Shown here: positions 8,094 through 16,594 of the stretch, one piece after another
How the letters are laid out: each line of letters opens with the position of its first letter
How positions within the stretch are numbered: the stretch's first letter is position 1
Assembly (NCBI GenBank): GCA_949291945.1
Contig: CASEXH010000022.1
Coordinates: 1-64,000, forward strand
From: an uncultured Bacillota bacterium
Lineage (GTDB): Bacteria > Bacillota > Clostridia > Lachnospirales > Lachnospiraceae
Direction: 5' to 3'
Length of the DNA: 64,000 nt
Position numbers and translations under genes: made by a program
The notes under the pieces: model-generated
The model's input: only the letters and a program-made list of their open reading frames with translations
What the model was told of the DNA's origin: nothing
Databases searched by the model: none

Positions 8094-8158
8094 TCTCATA
8101 GACTTCAGGTTAGAAGTGGAATATTGTTCAAAACAATTTTCAAGGAGGAAAAAATCAA

Positions 8159-11100
8159 ATGGCTAGAAAGATGAAAACCATGGATGGTAATCATGCAGCA
8201 GCTCATGCTTCCTACGCATATTCAGATGTTGCAGCTATCTATCCAATTACCCCGTCATCTGTAATGGCTGAAGCCACAGACGAATGGGCAACACAGGGAA
8301 GAAAGAACATTTTCGGACAGGAAGTTCAGGTTACTGAAATGCAGTCTGAAGCCGGTGCAGCCGGTGCAGTTCACGGTTCTCTGGCAGCTGGTGCCCTGAC
8401 TACAACATATACTGCATCTCAGGGCCTTCTGCTGATGATCCCAAATCTTTATAAAATCGCCGGTGAGCAGCTTCCGGGCGTATTTAACGTATCCGCCCGT
8501 GCTCTGGCAAGTCATGCATTATCTATCTTCGGTGATCACTCCGATGTATATGCATGTCGTCAGACAGGCTGCGCTATGCTGTGTGAATCTTCCGTACAGG
8601 AAGTTATGGACCTGACACCAGTTGCACACTGTGCAGCTATCAAAGGAAAAGTTCCATTCATTAACTTCTTCGACGGATTCCGTACATCTCACGAGATCCA
8701 GAAGATCGAGACATGGGATTATGAAGACTTAAAGGATTTAGTAGATATGGATGCTGTTGATGCATTCCGTAAACATGCATTAAATCCAAATCATCCATGC
8801 CAGAGAGGTTCTGCTCAGAACCCTGATATCTTCTTCCAGGCAAGAGAAGCATGTAATCCATACTACGATGCTCTGCCGGAAATCGTACAGGAATACATGG
8901 ACAAAGTAAATGCTAAGATCGGAACAAACTACAAACTGTTCAACTACTACGGAGCAGAAGACGCAGAGCATGTGATCATCGCTATGGGTTCCTCATGTGA
9001 GACAATCGAGGAAACCATCGATTACTTAATGGCTCAGGGCAAAAAGGTTGGTCTTGTTACTGTTCGCCTGTACAGACCATTCAGCGCTGAAGCACTGGTA
9101 AATGCGATTCCTGATTCTGTAAAACAGATTTCTGTATTAGACAGAACAAAAGAGCCAGGTTCTCTTGGCGAGCCTCTGTACTTAGACGTTGTAGCAGCTC
9201 TGAAGGGAACAAAATTCAATGATGTACCTGTATTCACAGGCCGTTACGGATTAGGTTCCAAAGATACAACACCTGCTCAGATCGTTGCTGTATACGAAAA
9301 CACAACAAAACAGAAATTCACAATCGGTATCGTAGATGATGTTACAAACTTATCTCTGGAAGTTGGCGCTCCTCTGGTTACTACACCGGAAGGAACTATC
9401 AACTGCAAGTTCTGGGGATTAGGCGCTGATGGTACTGTTGGTGCAAACAAAAACTCCATCAAGATCATCGGTGACAACACAGATATGTACGCTCAGGCAT
9501 ACTTTGATTACGACTCTAAGAAATCCGGCGGTGTTACAATGTCTCACCTGCGTTTCGGTAAGAGCCCGATCAAATCCACATACCTGATCAAACAGGCTAA
9601 CTTTGTAGCATGCCACAATCCTTCCTATATCAACAAATACAACATGGTACAGGAACTGGTTGACGGCGGTACATTCCTGCTGAACTGCCCATGGGATATG
9701 GAAGGCCTTGAAAAACATCTGCCAGGACAGGTGAAATCCTTCATCGCTAACCACAACATCAAATTCTATGTCATCGACGGTATCAAGATCGGTAAAGAGA
9801 TCGGACTTGGCGGACGTATCAATACTGTTCTTCAGTCTGCATTCTTCAAACTGGCGAACATCATTCCGGAAGAGCATGCTATCGAATTAATGAAAGCTGC
9901 TGCAAAAGCAACCTACGGAAGAAAAGGTGACGCTATCGTTCAGATGAACTATGACGCTATTGATGCAGGTGCAAAACAGGTTGTTGAAGTACAGGTTCCG
10001 GAAAGCTGGAAGAGCTGTGCAGATGAAGGCCTTGTAATGGCACATGCGGAAAGCGGACGTGAGGATGTTGTTGAATTCGTTAACAATATCCAGTCTAAAG
10101 TAAATGCTCAGGAAGGAAACTCCCTGCCAGTATCTGCTTTCAAAGATTATGTAGACGGTACAACTCCATCCGGATCTTCTGCATACGAAAAACGTGGTAT
10201 CGCTGTAGATATTCCTGTATGGAATCCAGACAACTGTATCCAGTGTAACCGCTGTGCATATGTCTGCCCACATGCAGTTATCCGTCCGGTAGCCCTGACA
10301 GAAGAAGAAGCTGCTGCAGCTCCGGAAGGAATGCAGACACTGCCTCTGACAGGTATGAAAGAATACAAATTTACTATGACTGTATCTGCTTATGACTGTA
10401 CAGGATGCGGTTCCTGTGCAAATGTCTGCCCAGGTAAGAAAGGCGCTAAAGCCCTTACTATGGAAAACATGGAAGCAAATGCAGGGGTACAGAAATACTT
10501 TGACTACGGCGTAACATTACCTGAAAAAGAAGATGTTATCGCTAAATTCAAAGAGAATACAGTAAAAGGTTCTCAGTTCAAACAGCCTCTCCTTGAGTTC
10601 TCAGGAGCTTGTGCAGGATGTGGCGAGACACCTTATGCAAAACTGATTACACAGCTGTTCGGTGACAGAATGTACATTGCAAACGCAACAGGATGCTCCT
10701 CTATCTGGGGTAACTCTTCACCATCCACACCATACACAGTAAATGCGAAAGGACAGGGTCCTGCATGGTCTAACTCTCTGTTCGAAGACAACGCTGAGTT
10801 TGGTTATGGTATGCTGCTGGCTCAGAAAGCAATCCGTGGCGGATTAAAGACAAAAGTTGAGTCTGTAATGGCTAACGAAAATGCTTCTGAAGAAGTAAAA
10901 GCTGCATGCAAAGAGTGGCTGGATACATTCAACAGCGGAATTACAAACGGCGCTGCTACAGATAAATTAGTAGCTGCACTGGAAGGTGTTGACTGTGACG
11001 TATGCAAAGACATTGTGAAGAACAAAGACTTCCTGGCTAAGAAATCCCAGTGGGTATTCGGCGGTGACGGCTGGGCATACGACATCGGTTTCGGCGGTGT

Positions 11101-11698
11101 TGACCATGTACTGGCTTCCGGACAGGATATCAACGTAATGGTATTCGATACAGAAGTTTACTCCAACACAGGCGGACAGTCTTCTAAATCTACACCTACA
11201 GGTGCTGTTGCACAGTTCGCTGCAGGCGGTAAAGAGACTAAGAAGAAAGATATGGCTTCCATCGCTATGAGCTATGGTTATGTATACGTAGCACAGATCG
11301 CTATGGGTGCTGACTTCAATCAGACTGTGAAAGCTATTGCAGAAGCAGAAGCTTATCCGGGACCATCCCTGATCATCGCTTACGCTCCATGTATCAACCA
11401 TGGTATCAAGAAAGGTATGAGCAAAGCTCAGACAGAGGAAGAACTGGCTGTTAAGTGCGGATACTGGCACAACTTCCGCTTCAATCCTGCTGCAGAGAAC
11501 AAGTTCACACTGGATTCCAAGGCTCCAACAGCTGATGATTACCAGGCATTCCTTGACGGAGAGGTTCGTTACAATTCTCTGAAACGCTCCAATCCTGAAA
11601 AGGCTGCAAGACTGTTTGCTCTGAATGAGGAACAGGCTAAAGAGAGATATGCATATCTCCAGAAACTGGTTACTCTGTACGGTAAGACAGAAGAATAA
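8159..11698 (+). CDS. nifJ: Pyruvate:ferredoxin (flavodoxin) oxidoreductase, single-chain
   Basis: Oxidises pyruvate with CoA to acetyl-CoA, CO2 and reduced ferredoxin; it is the central fermentative enzyme of anaerobes. The 1179-residue chain holds the whole domain series. The N-terminal pyruvate-binding part comes first (YPITPSSVMAE), followed by domain II and the gamma-like domain. Then come two [4Fe-4S] motifs (CIQCNRCAYVCP near residue 690 and CTGCGSCANVCP near 750). The thiamine-diphosphate domain follows, with its extra cluster cysteines (CAGCGETPYAKL) and GDGWAYDIGFGG then YSNTGGQSSKST. ATG 8159 is supported by AAGGAGG. Codon choice is more biased than in the neighbours, as expected for a highly expressed gene. 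A monocistronic terminator follows. Confidence 0.97.
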   Translation: MARKMKTMDGNHAAAHASYAYSDVAAIYPITPSSVMAEATDEWATQGRKNIFGQEVQVTEMQSEAGAAGAVHGSLAAGALTTTYTASQGLLLMIPNLYKIAGEQLPGVFNVSARALASHALSIFGDHSDVYACRQTGCAMLCESSVQEVMDLTPVAHCAAIKGKVPFINFFDGFRTSHEIQKIETWDYEDLKDLVDMDAVDAFRKHALNPNHPCQRGSAQNPDIFFQAREACNPYYDALPEIVQEYMDKVNAKIGTNYKLFNYYGAEDAEHVIIAMGSSCETIEETIDYLMAQGKKVGLVTVRLYRPFSAEALVNAIPDSVKQISVLDRTKEPGSLGEPLYLDVVAALKGTKFNDVPVFTGRYGLGSKDTTPAQIVAVYENTTKQKFTIGIVDDVTNLSLEVGAPLVTTPEGTINCKFWGLGADGTVGANKNSIKIIGDNTDMYAQAYFDYDSKKSGGVTMSHLRFGKSPIKSTYLIKQANFVACHNPSYINKYNMVQELVDGGTFLLNCPWDMEGLEKHLPGQVKSFIANHNIKFYVIDGIKIGKEIGLGGRINTVLQSAFFKLANIIPEEHAIELMKAAAKATYGRKGDAIVQMNYDAIDAGAKQVVEVQVPESWKSCADEGLVMAHAESGREDVVEFVNNIQSKVNAQEGNSLPVSAFKDYVDGTTPSGSSAYEKRGIAVDIPVWNPDNCIQCNRCAYVCPHAVIRPVALTEEEAAAAPEGMQTLPLTGMKEYKFTMTVSAYDCTGCGSCANVCPGKKGAKALTMENMEANAGVQKYFDYGVTLPEKEDVIAKFKENTVKGSQFKQPLLEFSGACAGCGETPYAKLITQLFGDRMYIANATGCSSIWGNSSPSTPYTVNAKGQGPAWSNSLFEDNAEFGYGMLLAQKAIRGGLKTKVESVMANENASEEVKAACKEWLDTFNSGITNGAATDKLVAALEGVDCDVCKDIVKNKDFLAKKSQWVFGGDGWAYDIGFGGVDHVLASGQDINVMVFDTEVYSNTGGQSSKSTPTGAVAQFAAGGKETKKKDMASIAMSYGYVYVAQIAMGADFNQTVKAIAEAEAYPGPSLIIAYAPCINHGIKKGMSKAQTEEELAVKCGYWHNFRFNPAAENKFTLDSKAPTADDYQAFLDGEVRYNSLKRSNPEKAARLFALNEEQAKERYAYLQKLVTLYGKTEE

Positions 11699-11720
11699 TT
11701 CTCATAAAAAGCAATAATAA

Positions 11721-11757
11721 GCTCCCGTTCTCCTAAATGGAGACGGGAGTTTTTTTA
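11721..11757 (+). terminator. Terminator after pyruvate:ferredoxin oxidoreductase
   Basis: GCTCCCGTTCTCC and GGAGACGGGAGT pair with one mismatch, followed by seven T. Confidence 0.9.
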
Positions 11758-11787
11758 TATGTGATTTTACAAATTTTGAAAACTTTC

Positions 11788-11816
11788 TTGTCTCTATACG
11801 GCAGCAATGATATGAT
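11788..11816 (+). promoter_or_regulatory. Promoter of the IclR-type gene
   Basis: TTGTCT (11788-11793), 17 bases, TATGAT (11811-11816), 30 bases before the chosen ATG. Confidence 0.6.
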
Positions 11817-11845
11817 AAAGCTAAGTGTACAGGAGGATGGAAAAG

Positions 11846-12601
11846 ATGAGAGAGTTTGAGGTAAAGGTTAAAAGCTTGGAAAAAGCATTGGAAGTGCTGA
11901 ATTGTTTTGTGGAAAAACAGCCTCTAGGGGTAACAGAAATCAGCGAAAAGTTAGGACTATATAAAAGTAACGTCCATAATATACTGATTACGTTTGCGGC
12001 AATGGATTATCTGGATCAGGATGAGGAAACAGGAAAATTTTCACTGGGGCCGGCGATTTATGGATTGACCAGAGCCGTAGGCGACAGCTATAACATTGCA
12101 AAGATCATACTTCCTTATATGCAGAAAATATCTCAGGAGGTCCATGAACTGGTATATTTGGCTGTACCCTGCAAGGATGAAGTGGTTTACCTGGAAGCAG
12201 TATATCCGGAGAGAAATTTTTTTGCTTCTCCATCGGTTCAGGGTGAACATTGTAAAATGTATTGCACAGGCGTTGGTAAGGCAATGCTTTCCAGAATGCC
12301 AGAGGAGGATATGGAGGAATGTATAAAAGGAGAACTTGAAAAATATACAGATTACACGATTACGGATAAAGAAAAGCTTCGTGAAGAGATCAGAATATCT
12401 AGAGAAAGAGGATATGCATTTGACAATATGGAAATCAGTTATGGGATCAAGTGTGTGGCAGTACCTATAGTAAACAAAAATGGCACGGTTATGGCAGCGT
12501 TGAGTATCAGTACCCCCTCCCTTCGTATGGATGATGAAAATACCATGAAATTTGTTAATGTGCTGAAAAAGAATGCGGAAGAAATAGGGAAAAGACTTTG
12601 A
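11846..12601 (+). CDS. IclR-family transcriptional regulator
   Basis: A 251-residue regulator with the IclR layout. An N-terminal winged helix (EVLNCFVEKQPLGVTEISEK, then LYKSNVHNILITF) is followed by a GAF-like effector domain with the typical PCKDEVVYLEAV and the signature segment MYCTGVGKAMLSRMPEE. The C-terminal NGTVMAALSISTPSLRM is also characteristic. ATG 11846 is chosen because AGGAGG (11831-11836) is 9 bases upstream; the open frame extends to GTG 11825. It stands just before the amino-acid oxidation operon on the same strand, whose leader holds palindromes of IclR type, so it is the obvious candidate regulator. The effector is probably the substrate amino acid or its 2-oxoacid, which is inference. 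Confidence 0.88.
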   Translation: MREFEVKVKSLEKALEVLNCFVEKQPLGVTEISEKLGLYKSNVHNILITFAAMDYLDQDEETGKFSLGPAIYGLTRAVGDSYNIAKIILPYMQKISQEVHELVYLAVPCKDEVVYLEAVYPERNFFASPSVQGEHCKMYCTGVGKAMLSRMPEEDMEECIKGELEKYTDYTITDKEKLREEIRISRERGYAFDNMEISYGIKCVAVPIVNKNGTVMAALSISTPSLRMDDENTMKFVNVLKKNAEEIGKRL

Positions 12602-12646
12602 TTCTTGTGCATAACTTATAAAATGTTAAAAAAATCAATTATGATA

Positions 12647-12675
12647 TTGAAAAAAAAGACGAAAAATGTTAGTAT
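12647..12675 (+). promoter_or_regulatory. Promoter of the amino-acid oxidation operon
   Basis: TTGAAA (12647-12652), 17 bases, then an extended -10 TG-T-TAGTAT (12667-12675). Transcription would begin near 12682, giving a leader of about 120 bases before the ATG at 12803. Confidence 0.55.
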
Positions 12676-12690
12676 GTGAATATAAAAAAT

Positions 12691-12703
12691 AGAACGTGGT
12701 TCT
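12691..12703. promoter_or_regulatory. Operator palindrome 1 (AGAAC-N3-GTTCT)
   Basis: AGAACGTGGTTCT is a perfect dyad with a 3-base centre, located just after the predicted transcription start, a position suited to repression. A further AGAAC half-site lies at 12711-12715. Size and symmetry fit IclR-family sites. Confidence 0.6.
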
Positions 12704-12710
12704 TAATTAT

Positions 12711-12747
12711 AGAACGCATAGCAACCCGAGGGATCGGGTTCTCTTTT
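12711..12747 (+). promoter_or_regulatory. Leader hairpin with GNRA-type loop, possible attenuator
   Basis: AACCCGA (12723-12729) and TCGGGTT (12734-12740) form a perfect 7-bp stem closed by a GGGA tetraloop and followed by CTCTTTT. The outer AGAAC (12711-12715) and GTTCT (12738-12742) overlap the stem. It could act as a weak terminator, or as an RNA stabiliser, in the operon leader. Confidence 0.4.
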
Positions 12748-12759
12748 AAGAATATAAAG

Positions 12760-12772
12760 AGAACAGAGTTCT
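12760..12772. promoter_or_regulatory. Operator palindrome 2 (AGAAC-N3-GTTCT)
   Basis: AGAACAGAGTTCT repeats the pattern of palindrome 1 with a different centre. It abuts a perfect TATAAT (12772-12777) that lacks a good -35. Another AGAAC half-site is at 12780-12784. Centre-to-centre distance from palindrome 1 is 69 bases. Confidence 0.6.
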
Positions 12773-12802
12773 ATAATACAGAACAAAAAGGAGGACTTTA
12801 TT

Positions 12803-13975
12803 ATGCCAAACAAACCTTATGTAGTAGTGGAATGGAACGACACAGAAACCGATGCCAAAGGCTGGATGTGCGCCTACAATTTTGTGAATCATTATTGCGG
12901 CGGTGGAACAAGAATGCATCCTACAGTTACCAAAGAAGAAGTTATTCGTCTGGCAACAACTATGGGTTATAAGTATAAGGCATGTGAGTCTCTTACTACC
13001 GGAGGATGTAAGGCGGGAATTGCTTATGATTATAAAGCTCCCGATGCTCTGGATGTGTTAAGGAGATTTCTCACAGCTACAGCACCTTATATTAATGCAG
13101 GAGTATCTATTGGAGGAGATTTAGGAGTAGATTATTCAGATGTTCTGAAGATCCTGGACGACCTGGGAATCGGTATTCCTCAGACGAAAGCCATGAAAGA
13201 AGACCCGGATATCCATCAGGGGATTGTTAATCATGACAGAGCTGAGAAAGAGCTTACCTATGACGGATTCAAAATGTACGATATGATTACCGGATATGGA
13301 GTGGCTGCAGCTGTGGATGAAGCCTGGAAGATCAAAGGCGGAAAAGCAGGAGCTTCTGTGGTGATTCAGGGATTCGGATGTGTCGGTGCAAGCTGCGTAA
13401 ACTCTCTGAATAAGATGGGCTATAAAGTGGTAGGTATTGCCGATGTAAACGGATTGGTATACTGCAAGGACGGATTAAATATTCCAAAACTGGTAGAGAC
13501 AAGGCTTCCGAAAGGTGAACTGAACAGGGAGGCTTTTGAGGAAAACTATCAGATTTTGCCTAATAGCCAGTGGTTGGAAATGGACTGCGATATTCTGATT
13601 CCGGCAGCGCTGGAAGATGTGATCAACAAAGACAATGCCGATAAGATTAAAGCTTCTCTGGTGGTTGAAGCGGCTAATATTCCAACAACTCCTGAAGCAG
13701 ATGAAATTTTAAAGAAAAACAATGTAGACGTTGCTGTTGACTTTATCTCCAATCTGGGAGGGATCCGCATCTATGAAGCAGTCATTTTCCGTATTGTAAA
13801 GATTGAAAATATGAGTGATGAGGAAGCAGCAGCAGCAATTGTAAAAGATACTGTAGATCTGATCAGAAAACAAACCCGTCTGGTATTTGAAGAATCTAAG
13901 AAAACCGGAGAATTTACCCGTGATGTAGCAAGAAGATTGTTTACACCAGATAAATCTGACACGCCGGATATGTGA
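12803..13975 (+). CDS. Glu/Leu/Phe/Val-type amino-acid dehydrogenase
   Basis: Oxidatively deaminates an amino acid to the 2-oxoacid and ammonia with NAD(P). The 390-residue chain has the family landmarks. The substrate/catalytic lysine loop reads TTGGCKAGIAYD (usual GGGKGG). The catalytic Asp region is SIGGDLGVDYSDV. The Rossmann dinucleotide motif VVIQGFGCVGASC lies near residue 190, and the C-terminal VDFISNLGGI follows. It is longer than leucine/phenylalanine dehydrogenases (about 360) and shorter than hexameric glutamate dehydrogenases (about 450), and the lysine loop is unusual, so the substrate is open. It is the first gene of a long operon. A hairpin with a T-run after it may reduce expression of the genes that follow. 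Confidence 0.85.
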   Translation: MPNKPYVVVEWNDTETDAKGWMCAYNFVNHYCGGGTRMHPTVTKEEVIRLATTMGYKYKACESLTTGGCKAGIAYDYKAPDALDVLRRFLTATAPYINAGVSIGGDLGVDYSDVLKILDDLGIGIPQTKAMKEDPDIHQGIVNHDRAEKELTYDGFKMYDMITGYGVAAAVDEAWKIKGGKAGASVVIQGFGCVGASCVNSLNKMGYKVVGIADVNGLVYCKDGLNIPKLVETRLPKGELNREAFEENYQILPNSQWLEMDCDILIPAALEDVINKDNADKIKASLVVEAANIPTTPEADEILKKNNVDVAVDFISNLGGIRIYEAVIFRIVKIENMSDEEAAAAIVKDTVDLIRKQTRLVFEESKKTGEFTRDVARRLFTPDKSDTPDM

Positions 13976-13990
13976 TCGGAGTAGTCTTTA

Positions 13991-14031
13991 GGAGCTGCCG
14001 TATATTGTTTCATGCGGCGGCTCCTTTTCTT
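13991..14031 (+). terminator. Intra-operon terminator/attenuator
   Basis: GGAGCTGCCG (13991-14000) and CGGCGGCTCC (14015-14024) pair fully with one G-T wobble, and TTTTCTT follows. It lies between the dehydrogenase and the MFS gene, so it may be partial and set a higher dehydrogenase level. If it is complete, the downstream genes would need another promoter, and none was seen. Confidence 0.65.
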
Positions 14032-14055
14032 AACAGAAAAAGAAAGGAGAATTTT

Positions 14056-15309
14056 ATGAGCCCCAAATTACGAAAATATCTGACTATTTTATCCTTAGGC
14101 TTGGCCGGAGGATCTATATACTTTCTGCCATATATAAGAAATGTTTTCTATGATGCCCAGATTACTTCCATGGGGATATCGAATACTCAGTCAGGAATGC
14201 TTCTTACTATGTATACGATCGGGAATATGATCCTGTATATCCCAGGCGGTATTTTAGCAGATAAGGTTTCTCCAAAGAAAGCTTTGGTAGTATCTCTGAT
14301 CAGTACAGCTCTTCTGACATATGTCTATGCCTTTACAATGAACTATGCAGTTTCTCTGGTGATCTGGCTGGGACTCTCCTTCAGTACTGCTTTTGTCTTC
14401 TGGTCTTCCCTTATGAAAGCCGTCAGGATCATTGGAACGGAAGAAGAACAGGGATTTATGTATGGGCTTTATTATGCATGCAACGGTATCACAGGTGCAT
14501 TGACAAACGCACTTGCTTTGAATGTATACAGAACTGCAGGCGGTGATATGGCTCAGGGATTTTTCAGAGCTCTTCTGGCGGGAGGAAGCGTAGCAGTTGT
14601 GGCAGCTGTCCTTCTTTTGGTACTTATGAATAACAAAAACGAAAGTGAAGCAGGAGGAGAGAATGAACCTAAATTTCAGTTCAGTGATCTGGGCAAATTA
14701 TTAAGAAGTCCTTTTATCTGGATCGTTTCCTTTGCGATTCTCTGCGGATACGGATTTTATACCAGTACCTCATATTTTAATCCATATCTGACAGAGGTAA
14801 TGGGAATTTCACCAGAGGATTCAGGTCTGATCTCCATAATAAGAAATTATCTTCTTTTGCTTTTAGCTCCGGTAGGCGGACTGATTGCAGATAAGCTTTT
14901 CAAATCTACATGTAAGTGGCTTTGCACGGCATTCCTTATTTTGTCAGTCCTTTTTGCAGCAGTATTGATTCTTCCTTCTGATATCAGTCCGACAGCGGCA
15001 AGTTTATACACTTTGATACCGGGGGCCGTAGCTATGATGATGTATGGAGTTGTATTTTCAACAGTCAGTGAGGCGGGAATACCCAGAGCAATGACCGGAA
15101 CAGCCATAGGAATCGCCTCGATTATCGGCTATATACCAGACTCTTTATACTCTGTTTTGTTTGGAAGCTGGCTGGATAGACATGGCGCAGCAGGATATAA
15201 TTATATCTTTGGGTTTTTGGCAATTTCCGGGGTCATAGGAGCAGTCCTGGCGATACTGGTATACAGAAATGGGAAAAAATCAAAGCTTGCCCAAGCGGAA
15301 AAGAGGTAG
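14056..15309 (+). CDS. Major facilitator superfamily transporter
   Basis: A 417-residue integral membrane protein with about 12 hydrophobic segments. The MFS loop 2-3 signature is visible (GGILADKVSPKKALV near residue 75) and repeats in weaker form in the second half (GGLIADKLFKS). ATG 14056 is chosen for AAAGGAGA just upstream; the frame is open back to 13972. It lies between the dehydrogenase and the oxidoreductase genes, so it may import the amino-acid substrate or export the carboxylic-acid product. The sequence does not decide between these. Confidence 0.85.
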   Translation: MSPKLRKYLTILSLGLAGGSIYFLPYIRNVFYDAQITSMGISNTQSGMLLTMYTIGNMILYIPGGILADKVSPKKALVVSLISTALLTYVYAFTMNYAVSLVIWLGLSFSTAFVFWSSLMKAVRIIGTEEEQGFMYGLYYACNGITGALTNALALNVYRTAGGDMAQGFFRALLAGGSVAVVAAVLLLVLMNNKNESEAGGENEPKFQFSDLGKLLRSPFIWIVSFAILCGYGFYTSTSYFNPYLTEVMGISPEDSGLISIIRNYLLLLLAPVGGLIADKLFKSTCKWLCTAFLILSVLFAAVLILPSDISPTAASLYTLIPGAVAMMMYGVVFSTVSEAGIPRAMTGTAIGIASIIGYIPDSLYSVLFGSWLDRHGAAGYNYIFGFLAISGVIGAVLAILVYRNGKKSKLAQAEKR

Positions 15310-15313
15310 AAAT

Positions 15314-15526
15314 ATGGGAAAAGAAAAAACAGAAAAACTTTATGTAAATCAGATACGCTGTAAAGCATGCGGATACTGTGTAAACGCCTGCCCTAAAGGT
15401 GCACTTTCTTTTTCAGATTACGTAAATCCGAAAGGTTACAATGCCGTTCAGGTAGATGAGAGCAAGTGTATCGTATGCGGAACATGCTACAGAGTATGTC
15501 CGGATTATGTATTTGAGATTCGGTAA
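15314..15526 (+). CDS. 2-oxoacid:ferredoxin oxidoreductase, delta (ferredoxin-like) subunit
   Basis: A 70-residue protein with two [4Fe-4S] motifs, CKACGYCVNACP and CIVCGTCYRVCP, matching the delta subunit of KorDABC/VorDABC enzymes. It passes electrons from the catalytic core to ferredoxin. ATG 15314 is used because AGAGGTAG precedes it; it begins five bases after the MFS gene and is followed 14 bases later by the alpha subunit. Confidence 0.92.
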   Translation: MGKEKTEKLYVNQIRCKACGYCVNACPKGALSFSDYVNPKGYNAVQVDESKCIVCGTCYRVCPDYVFEIR

Positions 15527-15540
15527 GGAGGAGATGGAAT

Positions 15541-16593
15541 ATGGCGAAGGTGTTAATGAAAGGAAATGAAGCTCTGGCGGAAGCGGCTTTAGCGGCAGGA
15601 TGTCGATTTTATAGCGGATATCCCATTACTCCTCAGACGGAAATCCTGGAATATCTGTCCTGGAGAATGGAAGAAGTAGGAGGAGAATTTATTCAGGCTG
15701 AATCAGAGCTGGCAGGAATCAATATGGTTCTGGGGGCTTCTGCTGCAGGGGCGAGGGCTCTTACCACTTCTGCGGGACCGGGCTTTTCTCTGAAACAGGA
15801 AGGAATCTCTTATCTTGTAGCAGCCGATCTTCCGGCAGTGATCGTAGACGTTATGAGGATTGGAACAGGACTGGGAGATATTGCCCAGGGACAGGGAGAT
15901 TACTGGCAGCTGACAAGAGGGGGCGGACATGGAGATTATCATACATTGGTTCTGGCACCTGCTTCTGTTCAGGAAAATGCAGATCTTATGGTTGAAGCCT
16001 TTGATCTGGCTGAGAAATATCGTCATCCGGTACTTATTGCTTCTGATGCGGCCATCGGCCAGATGATTGAGGCTGTGGAAATTCCGGAATTTAAGGAACA
16101 TGATATTGATAAATATGACTGGAGTATTAAAGGCTGTAAAAAAGGTTGTGAACAGCGGAAAATACAAAATGTATATTATACCCACCCGGATTACGAAAAT
16201 TATTTGAGAGAAAAGTACGAGCAAATGGACAGAGAAGAACAGCGGTATGAAAATATCCTGGTAGAAGACGCAGAAATTGTATTAGTCGCTTATGGAATCA
16301 GCTCCAGAGTATGCAGAGAGACAGTGGAGGTAGCCAGAGAACAGGGACTTAAGCTGGGCCTTATCCGTCCCATCACCTTATGGCCTTTCCCTGTGAAAGC
16401 CTTCCGGGAAGCGAAATCAGCTAAGGGATTCTTAACAGTAGAAATGAATATTCTGGGGCAGATGACAGATGATGTGCGTCTGGCTACCCAGGAAAATTAC
16501 CCGGTAGATCACTATGGATCTATCTTTGAGATCCCTGAAACCGATGGGATTATAGAAAAAGCAAAAGAGATGCTGAAAAAGGAGGGTGTATGA
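15541..16593 (+). CDS. vorB: 2-oxoacid:ferredoxin oxidoreductase, alpha subunit (VorB/KorA type)
   Basis: The alpha subunit binds the 2-oxoacid and forms the active site together with the beta subunit. The 350-residue protein begins with the usual MAKVLMKGNEALAEAA and has the YSGYPITPQTEI loop (about residues 24-35), the conserved Glu in QAESELAGINM and TTSAGPGFSL. The C-terminal domain starts near residue 245 (ILVEDAEIVLVAYG). Sequence style is that of the branched-chain/2-oxoglutarate group rather than pyruvate enzymes, and a dedicated pyruvate enzyme already exists at 8159. Exact substrate specificity cannot be read from the sequence. Confidence 0.92.
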   Translation: MAKVLMKGNEALAEAALAAGCRFYSGYPITPQTEILEYLSWRMEEVGGEFIQAESELAGINMVLGASAAGARALTTSAGPGFSLKQEGISYLVAADLPAVIVDVMRIGTGLGDIAQGQGDYWQLTRGGGHGDYHTLVLAPASVQENADLMVEAFDLAEKYRHPVLIASDAAIGQMIEAVEIPEFKEHDIDKYDWSIKGCKKGCEQRKIQNVYYTHPDYENYLREKYEQMDREEQRYENILVEDAEIVLVAYGISSRVCRETVEVAREQGLKLGLIRPITLWPFPVKAFREAKSAKGFLTVEMNILGQMTDDVRLATQENYPVDHYGSIFEIPETDGIIEKAKEMLKKEGV

Positions 16594-16594
16594 T

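Noticed and set aside
12676..12972. 98-codon ORF overlapping the start of the amino-acid dehydrogenase in another frame
   Set aside because: It begins at GTG inside the operator region without a ribosome-binding site and overlaps a clear gene for most of its length.
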